A stretch of 64,000 nucleotides of DNA from Actinosynnema pretiosum. Its GTDB lineage: Bacteria; Actinomycetota; Actinomycetes; Mycobacteriales; Pseudonocardiaceae. Below the pieces are notes generated by a model. That model was not told the origin of the DNA. It made no database searches and worked only from the letters and a program-made list of their open reading frames with translations. Numbering within the stretch: the stretch's first letter is position 1; every line of letters starts with the position of its first letter. The stretch spans positions 434,001-498,000 of the forward strand of contig NZ_JAMTCF010000005.1 of NCBI RefSeq assembly GCF_024171695.1. Reading direction: 5' to 3'. The translations under genes were made by a program, and so were the position numbers. This document shows positions 34,513 to 41,976 of the stretch, piece after piece.

Positions 34513-34929
34513 ATGACCACCACTACCGTCGAGCAGCTCCACCGGGACTGGGTCTTCGGCTGGGAGCGCGCCCCGCACGACCCGCCGTTCGACTTCGCCG
34601 CCGCCCAGGGCCACCGGTACGCCGAGGGCGAGGTCCTGCTCTACGACGACTTCGACCCCGAGCACCGCACCGCCCGCACCGCCCGCGAGTACGGCGCCAT
34701 CTGGGAACCGGCCTTCCGCGACCTGCGCCTGGCCCGCCACACCGTCGTCTCCGGGCCGCACGTGCTGGAGCTCGGCGACCTGGCCGCGTCCACCCTGGTG
34801 TTCGAGGTGGACCTGGAGACCGCCGACGGGACCCGGTCGCGGTTGCGCACCACGACCTCCCTGGTGTGGCGGTGGGGCTCCGGCGAGTGGCGGATCGTGC
34901 GCGAGCACAACTCCTCGGTCCGCCTGTGA
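34513..34929 (+). CDS. SnoaL/NTF2-fold protein
   Basis: A 138-residue cone-shaped NTF2-like protein: QLHRDWVFGWERAP at the start, ALYDDFDPEH-type region (LLYDDFDPEHRTARTA), and the closing strands SRLRTTTSLVWRWGSGEWRIVREHNSS typical of SnoaL/DUF4440-like ketosteroid-isomerase folds. Function undetermined; relatives include cyclases, isomerases and small-molecule binders. It is followed 31 nt later by the first tRNA-like gene. Confidence 0.82.
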   Translation: MTTTTVEQLHRDWVFGWERAPHDPPFDFAAAQGHRYAEGEVLLYDDFDPEHRTARTAREYGAIWEPAFRDLRLARHTVVSGPHVLELGDLAASTLVFEVDLETADGTRSRLRTTTSLVWRWGSGEWRIVREHNSSVRL

Positions 34930-34960
34930 ACCCGCGCCCCCGGCGCTAGGATGCCCAGCT

Positions 34961-35038
34961 GTCCGGGTCGTAGCGCAGAGGCAGTCGTCCCACCTTTCCA
35001 GGGTGGTCCACGCGGGTTCGAATCCCGCCGCCCGGACA
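34961..35038 (+). tRNA. tRNA-like RNA 1, non-canonical cloverleaf, anticodon UCC (Gly-like)
   Basis: The acceptor GTCCGGGT (34961-34968) pairs with GCCCGGAC (35030-35037), giving 8 bp, then C-C opposition; T34960 and A35038 could add a ninth pair. tRNA hallmarks are U8-A9 (TA before GCGC), a 3-bp D-stem, AG...GG in the D-loop, anticodon arm CCACC-TTTCCAG-GGTGG (U33, anticodon TCC, A37), 5-nt variable loop and T-arm GCGGG-TTCGAAT-CCCGC. It is 78 nt, five more than a canonical tRNA body, because of the longer acceptor side. No CCA is encoded. -10 box TAGGAT at 34947-34952 lies just upstream. Ribosomal use is uncertain. Confidence 0.65.
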
Positions 35039-35072
35039 CCCCGGCGTCCCGGCGGCTATCCTGGCCCGCGCT

Positions 35073-35150
35073 GCCGGGGTCGTAGCGCAGGGGCAGTCGC
35101 GCCCGCCCGCCAGGCGGGAGCACGCGGGTTCGAATCCCGCCACCCCGGCA
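35073..35150 (+). tRNA. tRNA-like RNA 2, non-canonical cloverleaf, anticodon GCC with C33
   Basis: Same design as RNA 1, exactly 112 bp downstream. Acceptor GCCGGGGT/ACCCCGGC (8 Watson-Crick pairs), conserved C-C mismatch, GCG/CGC D-stem, anticodon arm CCCGC-CCGCCAG-GCGGG, T-arm identical. The loop reads as anticodon GCC (Gly) but has C instead of the almost universal U at position 33. Compared with RNA 1, acceptor pair 2 changes from T-A to C-G and pair 4 from C-G to G-C, so the helix is maintained by covariation. -10 box TATCCT at 35057-35062. Confidence 0.65.
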
Positions 35151-35184
35151 GCCCCGCGCCCCCCCCGGTAAGATCATCGGCAAT

Positions 35185-35267
35185 GCCGGGGCCGTAGCGC
35201 AGGGGTAGACGCGCCGTTCCTCGTTCCAGGGGCGGAGGACGCGGGTTCGACTCCCGCCGTCCCGGCA
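35185..35267 (+). tRNA. tRNA-like RNA 3, expanded anticodon arm
   Basis: Third unit, again 112 bp on. Acceptor GCCGGGGC/GTCCCGGC (8 pairs), D-arm GCG/CGC, T-arm GCGGG-TTCGACT-CCCGC. The anticodon arm is 5 nt longer (22 instead of 17): CCGTTCC can pair with GGGGCGG around the 8-nt loop TCGTTCCA, so no normal anticodon can be assigned; GTTCCAG resembles the UCC loop of RNA 1. A partial duplication (GTTCC twice) may explain the growth. It could be a degenerate or specialised copy. -10 box TAAGAT at 35169-35174. Confidence 0.55.
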
Positions 35268-35315
35268 GCCGCGCTCCACACCGGACAGCCCCGACCGGCT
35301 ACGATCCCCGGCAAT

Positions 35316-35393
35316 GCCCCGGTCGTAGCGCAGAGGCAGTCGCACTCGTCTCGCAGGCGAGGTCACGCGGGTTCGAATCCCGCCGCCGGGGCA
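35316..35393 (+). tRNA. tRNA-like RNA 4, non-canonical cloverleaf, anticodon CGC (Ala-like)
   Basis: Fourth unit, 131 bp after the third. Acceptor GCCCCGGT/GCCGGGGC (8 pairs, last a U-G), C-C mismatch, D-stem GCG/CGC, anticodon arm CTCGT-CTCGCAG-GCGAG (U33, anticodon CGC, A37) and the shared T-arm. Acceptor pair 5 is C-G here but G-C in the other three, another compensatory change. It lacks the G3-U70 pair that marks ordinary tRNA-Ala, so charging by AlaRS is doubtful. -10 box TACGAT at 35300-35305. The SDR gene starts 16 nt downstream. Confidence 0.65.
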
Positions 35394-35409
35394 GGCCCGA
35401 AGGGGAGAC

Positions 35410-36849
35410 GTGGCGCACGACGAGTTCGACGAGGCGGCCTTCCACGCCGCCCTCGCCCGCCTGCGCGCGCTCCCCGACGACGACCCGGTCCGCCTGCGCG
35501 CCGAGCGGGCCGCCGAGTCGCTCGTCCGCGACGGCAAGCGCCGCCGCCGCAAGACCCGCGACGCCCACCAGGCCGTCGCCGACGCCCGCACCCGCGCCGC
35601 CACCGCCACCGGCGCCGCCGACCGCAGGGACGACGCCCCGCTCGCGCCCGTGCCGCCCGCCCAGCCGAGCCCGACGCACCGCTCCCGGCTCTGCTACGTC
35701 TGCAAGCGCCCCTACCGGCTCGTGGACGCCTTCTACCACCTGCTCTGCCCCGAGTGCGCGAGCGACAACACCCGCCGCCGCACCGCGTCCACCGACCTCA
35801 CCGGCCGCCGCGCGCTGCTCACCGGCGGGCGCGTCAAGATCGGCTTCCAGCTCGCCCTGATGCTGCTGCGCGACGGCGCCGAGCTGATCGTCACCACCCG
35901 CTTCCCGTGCGACGCCGCCCGCCGCTTCCGCGCCGACCCGAGCAGCGCGGACTGGCTGCACCGGCTCACCGTCGTCGGCGTCGACCTGCGCGACCCGCGC
36001 CAGGTGCTCGGCCTGTGCGACGACCTGCGCGCGGACGGCCGACCGCTGGACGTCCTGATCAACAACGCCGCCCAGACCGTCCGCCGCCCGCCCGAGGCCT
36101 ACGCCCCGCTCACCGCCGCCGAGACCGGCCCGCTGCCGCCCGGCGTCCTGCTCGCCCCCGGCTACCGCGCCGCGCTCCCGGCCGACCAGAGCCGCGCCGC
36201 CCTCGAACTCGTGCTCGCGGACGGGGCCGCCGACCTCTCCGCAGGCGCCGCGCCCGCCCGTCTGGACGAGTCCGCCCGACCGGCCGCGCCTGCCCGACCA
36301 GCCATGCCCGCCCGACCGGACACCCCCGCCCGGCTGGACGAGGCTGGCCTGGTCCCGGACACCGCGCCCGCCAACTCCTGGTCCGCGCGCCTGGGCGAGC
36401 TCGACCCCGCCGAGGTCCTGGAGACCCAGCTGGTCAACGCCTTCGCCCCGGTCCTGCTGTGCGACCGCCTGCTGCCGCTGCTGCTCGCCGCACCGGCCCC
36501 GCGCCGCTACGTCGTCAACGTCACCGCCGTGGAGGGCCGCTTCGCGGTCCGCAACAAGACCTCCGGCCACCCGCACACCAACATGGCCAAGGCCGCCCTG
36601 AACATGCTCACCCGCACCAGCGGCCCCGACCTCGCCCGCCACGGCGTGCACATGTGCGCGGTCGACACCGGCTGGGTCACCGACGAGAACCCCGCGCCGA
36701 AGAAGGAACACCTCGCGCAGCAGGGCTTCCGCACCCCGCTGGACGTGGTCGACGGCGCCGCCCGCGTCTACGACCCGATCGTCCGGGGCGAGGCGGGCGA
36801 CCCGGTCTCCGGCGTGTTCCTCAAGGACTACCGCGAAGCCGCCTGGTAG
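35410..36849 (+). CDS. Atypical SDR-family protein with N-terminal zinc ribbon
   Basis: A 479-residue protein. Charged N-terminal helices lead to a CxxC-x14-CxxC zinc ribbon (Cys95, 98, 113, 116; LCYVCKRPY, LCPECAS). A Rossmann domain follows: ALLTGGRVKIGFQLAL, VDLRDP, LINNAAQT. A Pro/Ala/Arg-rich insert (about residues 282-312) interrupts it. The canonical Y-x-x-x-K reads T-N-M-A-K (HPHTNMAKAALNM) and the catalytic Ser strand is VNVTAVEG, so normal SDR chemistry is unlikely; I recall the HTNMAKAALNM wording in eukaryotic homologues too. GTG 35410 with AGGGGAG, directly behind the tRNA-like array, suggests a functional tie. Confidence 0.8.
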   Translation: MAHDEFDEAAFHAALARLRALPDDDPVRLRAERAAESLVRDGKRRRRKTRDAHQAVADARTRAATATGAADRRDDAPLAPVPPAQPSPTHRSRLCYVCKRPYRLVDAFYHLLCPECASDNTRRRTASTDLTGRRALLTGGRVKIGFQLALMLLRDGAELIVTTRFPCDAARRFRADPSSADWLHRLTVVGVDLRDPRQVLGLCDDLRADGRPLDVLINNAAQTVRRPPEAYAPLTAAETGPLPPGVLLAPGYRAALPADQSRAALELVLADGAADLSAGAAPARLDESARPAAPARPAMPARPDTPARLDEAGLVPDTAPANSWSARLGELDPAEVLETQLVNAFAPVLLCDRLLPLLLAAPAPRRYVVNVTAVEGRFAVRNKTSGHPHTNMAKAALNMLTRTSGPDLARHGVHMCAVDTGWVTDENPAPKKEHLAQQGFRTPLDVVDGAARVYDPIVRGEAGDPVSGVFLKDYREAAW

Positions 36850-36864
36850 CCACGGGGAAGCGCC

Positions 36865-38694
36865 TCACCCCTTGCGCGGCAACGAGGTGAACGCGTCCAC
36901 CCAGAACCGCTGCCGGTCCGGGGCCGCGCCGACCAGGTAGGTGGCCCGCAGCTTCGGCGGCAGCAGCACCACCAGCCGCCGCACCGCCTTCCGGTGCTTG
37001 CGCAGCTGCGACACCTCCGCGTTCGCCAGCACCCGGTGCACCACGTCGCTGTCGTCGTCGCCCTCGTCCGAGGCCTCCAGCGCCCGCCGCAACCGCGCCT
37101 CCCACACCTCCACCCGCCGCGCCAGGTCCCCGAGCCCGGCCACCGGCCGCCGCCGCTCGAACCGGTCCACCAGCGACTCCAGCGGCACCGGCGCGTACTC
37201 CCCGTCGCCGAGGTAGATCAGCGCCGACTCCAGCGGCAGCCCGTGCAGGTGCAGCTTCACCAGCCGCTCGGCGGTCCGCTTGGTCACCCACGCCCGCGCG
37301 TCGTCGTCCAGGTCGTGCTTCCACCAGTCCAGCACGGTCTCCGCGGGCGCCCCGTACCGCGCGATCAGCCACTCGTTCGCGGGCACGTCGCCCGGCTCCA
37401 CCACCAGCGAGGCGGTGAACCGGGTCGCCTGCGCGATGTTGTTGCGCGACACGTTCAGCTTGCGCCCCAGGTGGTACGGCGGGTTCTGGATCGCGACCTG
37501 CGCGCGCAGCCCCGCGATCGGCCGCCCGGCCAGCGACCACTCCTGCGTGATCTCCATCAGCTTCGCGAACGCCGACCGGTCCTTGGGCCGGTTGTACTCG
37601 TCCCACACCACCGCCTTCGGCCCGCTCCCGGCGAACCGCGCGGCCAGCAGCGACTCCAGCGACCCGTCCGGCGTCGGCACCGGTACGCACAGGTCCTCCA
37701 CGCTGGTCACCGGCATGGAGAAGTACACCGGGTCGCGCCCCAGCTCCTCCCGCACGACCTGCCGCACCAGCGCGGTCTTCCCGCACCCCGGCGGCCCCTG
37801 CAGCAGCACCGCCCACCGGTTCCGCAGCGCCGCCCGCAGCACCCGCCGCACCGGGTCGTCCACAGTGGACGGGTTGGGCACGCCCAGCGCGTCGGCGATC
37901 CGGTCCAGCACCTCGGTGGTGCGGTCCTCGCTCCGCCCGTCCGGCAGCCGCTCCACCAGCGCCATCCGCTCGCCGTTCACCAGCGGCAGCCCCCACACCA
38001 GCGGGAACCCCTCGCGCGCGTTGGCCAGCACGTGCTCCACGGTGCGCGGCGCCAGCGCCTCCCGCAGCGCCGGGCCCAGCGAGGACCACACGTCGAACAC
38101 CCCGCGCAGGTCCCAGTCCCGGAACCGCTCGGCCAACCGCACCCGCCACGCCGTGTCATCCGCGCCGACCCGCACCGTCACCATGCGGTCCAGAACCGCC
38201 AGGTCGTCGCGCCGCGCGCCCGTCTCGGCCAGGTCCTCGTTGTCGGTCAGGAACACCCCGACGCAGCCCAGCTCGCGCAGGTCGTGCTCGCCGAGCGTCC
38301 AGTCGCACGCCACCTGCATCAGCTGGGACTGGATCGCGGGCCCGGCCTGGAGCGAGTCGTCGACCAGCAGCACGAACGGCCTGCCCGGCTTGAGCTGGCC
38401 CATGACGAGCTGGCGCAGCACCAGCTCCCCGGTCGCCGCGTCCCGCACCGGCGCGTTCACCAGCAGGTCGTCCGGGGTGAGGTTCGCGGCGGGCACGACC
38501 ACCAGGGTCTTGTCCGGGTGCGCCTCGGCCAGGTGCGAGGTGAACGTGGCCGTCTTGCCGATGCCGTGCGAGCCGAAGACCTGCCCGGTCTGACCGGTGG
38601 CGATCATGGCGTCGATGAAGTCCGCCAGCCGCGACCCCCGGCCGCGCGGCGGCGGCTCCGGGTAGGTCGCGCTGGGGCGCCAGGTGCTGCTCAC
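36865..38694 (-). CDS. Tandem AAA+ ATPase, MoxR-like
   Basis: A 609-residue ATPase with two nucleotide-binding modules: Walker A1 FGSHGIGKTATF (about residue 43) with Walker B1 FVLLVDDSL, and Walker A2 LLQGPPGCGKTALVRQV (about residue 290) with Walker B2 AVVWDEYNRPKD and sensor-like AIQNPPYHLGRKLN. MoxR-type ATPases partner with vWA proteins as chaperones that load metals or remodel complexes. Its GTG (38694) overlaps the vWA stop in a GTGA, so it is the last gene of the operon 40925 to 36865. The C-terminal 150 residues are helical and basic. Confidence 0.85.
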   Translation of the reverse strand: MSSTWRPSATYPEPPPRGRGSRLADFIDAMIATGQTGQVFGSHGIGKTATFTSHLAEAHPDKTLVVVPAANLTPDDLLVNAPVRDAATGELVLRQLVMGQLKPGRPFVLLVDDSLQAGPAIQSQLMQVACDWTLGEHDLRELGCVGVFLTDNEDLAETGARRDDLAVLDRMVTVRVGADDTAWRVRLAERFRDWDLRGVFDVWSSLGPALREALAPRTVEHVLANAREGFPLVWGLPLVNGERMALVERLPDGRSEDRTTEVLDRIADALGVPNPSTVDDPVRRVLRAALRNRWAVLLQGPPGCGKTALVRQVVREELGRDPVYFSMPVTSVEDLCVPVPTPDGSLESLLAARFAGSGPKAVVWDEYNRPKDRSAFAKLMEITQEWSLAGRPIAGLRAQVAIQNPPYHLGRKLNVSRNNIAQATRFTASLVVEPGDVPANEWLIARYGAPAETVLDWWKHDLDDDARAWVTKRTAERLVKLHLHGLPLESALIYLGDGEYAPVPLESLVDRFERRRPVAGLGDLARRVEVWEARLRRALEASDEGDDDSDVVHRVLANAEVSQLRKHRKAVRRLVVLLPPKLRATYLVGAAPDRQRFWVDAFTSLPRKG

Positions 38695-40100
38695 GTCCGC
38701 TGTCCCGTCTGGAGAACCGGTCTGATCCGGTGGCACGCCATCTGCGGCCGGTGCGCGTCCGGCCAGTCGTCGCCGCCGGGGGTGATGAGCCAGATCCACT
38801 TGTCCGGCTCGGCCGGGGTGACGCGGGGCGCGAAGCCGTCGGTGAGCACGACGACCGCGTCCACCGGACCGTCGAACCCGGCACCGTCCACAGTGGACTT
38901 CCCTTCGACGTGGTCCACCACCGCCTGGAAGTCGGTGCCGCCACCGCCGCGCACCGCCTGGCCGGGCGTGAACGGCACGACGGCGGTGTCGAACGCCAGC
39001 CAGCGCACCCGCGCGCCCTCGATCCGCCCCACCAGCTCCGCCATCCACGCCACCACGCCGTCCACCAGCGAGCCAGACACGTCGAGCGCGACCACCAGCG
39101 ACACCTCGCGCCTCGGCCCCACCCGCGCCAGGGTCGGGTCGTGCCCGAGCGCGGCCAGCACCGCGCCGCGCTTGCGCGGGTACACCAGCCGCTCGCCGGG
39201 GCTGAGCAGCGTGCCCAGCACCCCGACCAGCCAGCGCTGCCACCAGTCGGTCACCTCGTGGTTCGAGGTCCGCCCGCGCACCAGCCCGGCCGCGCCGAGC
39301 CCGGACCACCGCCTGCTCGCGCTCTCCGAGGTGCCGTCGGTGCGGCGCACCAGGTCCGTCACCTCCGAGTCGGCGTGCCGGTTGCCCCTGCGGGCGGACA
39401 GCAGCGCGTCCAGCAGCGCCGACGAGGCCAGCGCGTCGGCGGACCCCTGGTCCAGCGGCGCCTCGCCCTCGCCCTGGTGCACGCACACGGCGGTGGGCAC
39501 GGGCGGGGTCGCCATCCGCTTGAGCTCGCGGTAGATCCCGAGGTCGGTGGCGGTGAAGGCCTGGTACGCCAGGGGGTCCAGGCCACGTCCGGCCAGATCC
39601 TCGCGGTAGCGGTCGTGCACGGCCCTCGGGTCGACGCCGACCGGTTCCCCGGCCACCTCGGGCAGACCGGTGCGGCGCAACCGGATCAGCGCCACGTGGT
39701 TGATCGCGACCTCGGCGGCGAGCGTGAACAGCGGGTCGCCCGCCAGCTCCGGCTCGACGAACAGGTGCCGGTGCACCAGGTGCCTCGCCTCGTGGAACAG
39801 CACGAACTTCACGCCGTCCAGGCCCAGCGCCACGAAGAAGTCCGGGTTGTAGAGCAGCAGGCACGAGCCGTCGCCGGAGGCCACGACCGCCGCCGTCGGC
39901 ACCGCCGTGGTCGGGACCTGGTGGCGGCACTTGGCGAACAGCCACGACGCGACCGGCGAGCCGGACAGGCCGAAGTCCAGCAGGGCCGCCTCCTTGAGCC
40001 GGGTCGCCTCCGCCACCACCTCGGGCGCCGCCGGTCGCCACGCCAGCAGGGCCCTCCGGTCGGCCAGGTCGACGACGTGCCGCCGCGCCGAGCGCTCCAC
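38691..40100 (-). CDS. DUF2201-type metallopeptidase-like protein with C-terminal vWA domain
   Basis: A 469-residue protein. The N-terminal half has a zincin motif, FVLFHEARHLVHRHLF (HExxH, about residue 123), preceded by YNPDFFVALGLDGVKF, matching the DUF2201 N-terminal putative metallopeptidase. The C-terminal half is a von Willebrand A domain with MIDAS residues D-V-S-G-S (VVALDVSGSLVDGV) and VVLTDGFAP. It pairs with the MoxR-like ATPase through a 4-nt overlap and starts 6 nt after the upstream gene, so all three are one transcript. The vWA domain is the expected docking surface for the ATPase. Confidence 0.85.
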   Translation of the reverse strand: MERSARRHVVDLADRRALLAWRPAAPEVVAEATRLKEAALLDFGLSGSPVASWLFAKCRHQVPTTAVPTAAVVASGDGSCLLLYNPDFFVALGLDGVKFVLFHEARHLVHRHLFVEPELAGDPLFTLAAEVAINHVALIRLRRTGLPEVAGEPVGVDPRAVHDRYREDLAGRGLDPLAYQAFTATDLGIYRELKRMATPPVPTAVCVHQGEGEAPLDQGSADALASSALLDALLSARRGNRHADSEVTDLVRRTDGTSESASRRWSGLGAAGLVRGRTSNHEVTDWWQRWLVGVLGTLLSPGERLVYPRKRGAVLAALGHDPTLARVGPRREVSLVVALDVSGSLVDGVVAWMAELVGRIEGARVRWLAFDTAVVPFTPGQAVRGGGGTDFQAVVDHVEGKSTVDGAGFDGPVDAVVVLTDGFAPRVTPAEPDKWIWLITPGGDDWPDAHRPQMACHRIRPVLQTGQRT

Positions 40101-40106
40101 CGCGCG

Positions 40107-40925
40107 TCAGACCCGCGTGATCGCGCCGCAGGTGCGCAGCAGCTCCGGCGCGGTGCCGGTGAACGTGGGCAGCAGCTGCGCCAGCACCGACCAGGCCTCC
40201 AGGTCCTCGCCCAGCTCCTCGCGCACCAGCGGGCCCAGCGCGGCGGCGGCCTCGGCCGCGCGGTGCGGGAACGCCCACCTGCCGGTGTTCAGCACCTGCA
40301 GGACGTAGGAGGTGTTCGGGAACTCCAGCGCGTACTCCGCCGCGTCGCGCACCAGCCCCGCGTCGCGCAGGCGGGTGCGGTGCTTGCGGTGCGTGGCCAG
40401 CGCGAGGCGGACCTCGTGCGGGCAGTCCACCCGGCCCGCCACCGCCCACTTCGCGTAACCGGGCAGCGGCTCCGCGCGGTCGGCGGCCACGACCGCCTCC
40501 CAGTCGTCCCAGGCGACCGCGCCCGCGGCCTGGTTGCCCTCCGACATGCTGGTGACCGAGCGCAGCAGCGCGATCGCGCCCTCGGTGGTGTCCGCGCCGT
40601 CCGGGAGCGGCGGCGGGGCGTGGTCGCACCTGGAGTAGCAGTCGAGCACCGGCAGCGGGCCCGGCGCCGAGCCGAACGGCACGCCCGTGGCGATCCGGCG
40701 GCGCAGCGACCAGTCGGGCAGGGAGTGCGCGATCGCCCGGTTGACCTCGGGGTCGTCGTTCTCCAGCCGCCACAGGATCGCGGAGCGGAACGGGAACCAG
40801 TCCGCCTGGAAGCGCGGCCGGTCGTCCGGCGGCAGGTCGATCCGCTGCCGCACCGCCGAAGCGAGGTCCGGGTCCACTTCGGACAGCAGCAGCTGCACAC
40901 CCGACGTCGTCCCCGCTCGCACCAT
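40107..40925 (-). CDS. Helical protein of unknown function, first gene of the MoxR-vWA operon
   Basis: A 272-residue, largely helical protein: VQLLLSEVDPDLASAVRQRI, FRSAILWRLENDDPEVNRAIAHSLPDWSLRRRI, VRLALATHRKHRTRLRDAGLVRDAAEYALEF. The alternation of short amphipathic helices suggests HEAT-like repeats; three Cys/His-containing positions (LDCYSRCDH) lie mid-protein. The start ATG 40925 is preferred because upstream sequence in frame is Pro/Arg-rich. It is probably the adaptor or substrate subunit of the complex formed with the vWA and AAA proteins encoded just downstream. No family recognised. Confidence 0.65.
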   Translation of the reverse strand: MVRAGTTSGVQLLLSEVDPDLASAVRQRIDLPPDDRPRFQADWFPFRSAILWRLENDDPEVNRAIAHSLPDWSLRRRIATGVPFGSAPGPLPVLDCYSRCDHAPPPLPDGADTTEGAIALLRSVTSMSEGNQAAGAVAWDDWEAVVAADRAEPLPGYAKWAVAGRVDCPHEVRLALATHRKHRTRLRDAGLVRDAAEYALEFPNTSYVLQVLNTGRWAFPHRAAEAAAALGPLVREELGEDLEAWSVLAQLLPTFTGTAPELLRTCGAITRV

Positions 40926-41094
40926 GGGCGGGAGTATCGCACTCGCGGGGCGAGCGGCGGAGCGGATTCCCGGTGGGGGAGAGGCGGAACACGCGCGCGG
41001 GCCGTGGGGCGCGCCGGTCCCGCGAGCGGGAGGTATGCGGATTCCGCATGGCTGCCGTGCTCGATCATCGCTGGTCGGCATGGGTGCGGATCAC

Positions 41095-41100
41095 TAGCGT
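41095..41100 (+). promoter_or_regulatory. -10 box of the SDR/LysR unit
   Basis: TAGCGT at 41095-41100, 34 nt before the ATG at 41135 and followed by GGAGGGG. Confidence 0.4.
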
Positions 41101-41134
41101 CGGTGGGGTCGTCAACCGGAGGGGAAGTGCTCGC

Positions 41135-41956
41135 ATGTCCACCACGTGGTTCGTCACCGGGTCGTCCAGGGGGATCGGGCGGGAGATCGTCGAGCGGGTC
41201 CTGGCGCGCGGGGACCGGGTCGCCGCGACGCTGCGCGCGCCCGAGCGGCTGGACGACCTGGCCGAGCGGCACGGCGACCGGCTGTGGCGGCGCGCGCTGG
41301 ACGTCACCGACACCGCCGAGGTCGAGCGCGCGCTCGCCGAGGCCGTCGCGCGCTTCGGGCGGCTCGACGTCGTGGTGTCCAACGCCGGGCACGGGGTGTT
41401 CGGCGCGGCCGAGGACCTGAGCGACCGGCAGGTGCGGGACAGCGTCGACACCAACCTGACCGCGTCGATCCAGCTCGCCCGGCGGGCCGTCCCCGTGCTG
41501 CGGGCGCAGGGCGGCGGGACGCTGGTGCAGATGTCCAGCATGGGCGGGCACCTCACGTTCCCCGGCTTCGCGATCTACCACGCCACCAAGTGGGGCCTGG
41601 AGGGCTACTTCGAGGCGCTGGCGCGCGAGGTCGAGCCGTTCGGCGTCAGGACCGTCCTGGTCGAACCGGGCATGGTGCGCACCTCGTTCTACGACGCGGC
41701 CACCAGGGTCCCGGTCAGCGAGCCGTACCGGGGCGGGCCCGCCGACCAGGAGCCGGTGCCGGTGGAGCGGATGCCGGGCAGCCAGTCCGGGGTGGCGCAC
41801 GCGGTGATCGAGGCCGCGCTGTCCGCAGACCCGCCGCTGCGGCTGCTGCTGAACTCGGACGCGCACGAGCTGGTCACCGGGGCGGTCCGGGAGCGGCTGG
41901 CCGCGTTCGAGGCGCGGAAGGACGCGGCGTTCGCGGCGGACGCCGAGCGGCCCTGA
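41135..41956 (+). CDS. Classical SDR family oxidoreductase
   Basis: A 273-residue NAD(P)-dependent short-chain dehydrogenase: cofactor loop VTGSSRGIGREIV, DVTD strand (RALDVTDTAE), VVSNAGHGVFG, catalytic Ser in QMSSMGG and the YHATK tetrad motif. The C-terminal half (VLVEPGMVRTSFYDAATRV) resembles the subgroup of oxidoreductases acting on small carbonyls. ATG 41135 follows a strong GGAGGGG. The LysR gene starts 20 nt downstream on the same strand and probably regulates it. Confidence 0.92.
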   Translation: MSTTWFVTGSSRGIGREIVERVLARGDRVAATLRAPERLDDLAERHGDRLWRRALDVTDTAEVERALAEAVARFGRLDVVVSNAGHGVFGAAEDLSDRQVRDSVDTNLTASIQLARRAVPVLRAQGGGTLVQMSSMGGHLTFPGFAIYHATKWGLEGYFEALAREVEPFGVRTVLVEPGMVRTSFYDAATRVPVSEPYRGGPADQEPVPVERMPGSQSGVAHAVIEAALSADPPLRLLLNSDAHELVTGAVRERLAAFEARKDAAFAADAERP

Positions 41957-41976
41957 TACTGGTCGCCGTGTCCGGG

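Noticed and set aside
34981..35143. Protein-coding reading of the tRNA-like region (repeats of GGIRTRV/FESRHP-type peptides on both strands)
   Set aside because: These peptides are typical translations of tRNA T-arms; stem covariation and separate -10 boxes favour RNA genes.
36865..41049. One 1394-codon frame spanning the MoxR, vWA and helical genes
   Set aside because: Motifs show three separate proteins in different frames; only the ATPase part (from the GTG at 38694) is real in this frame.
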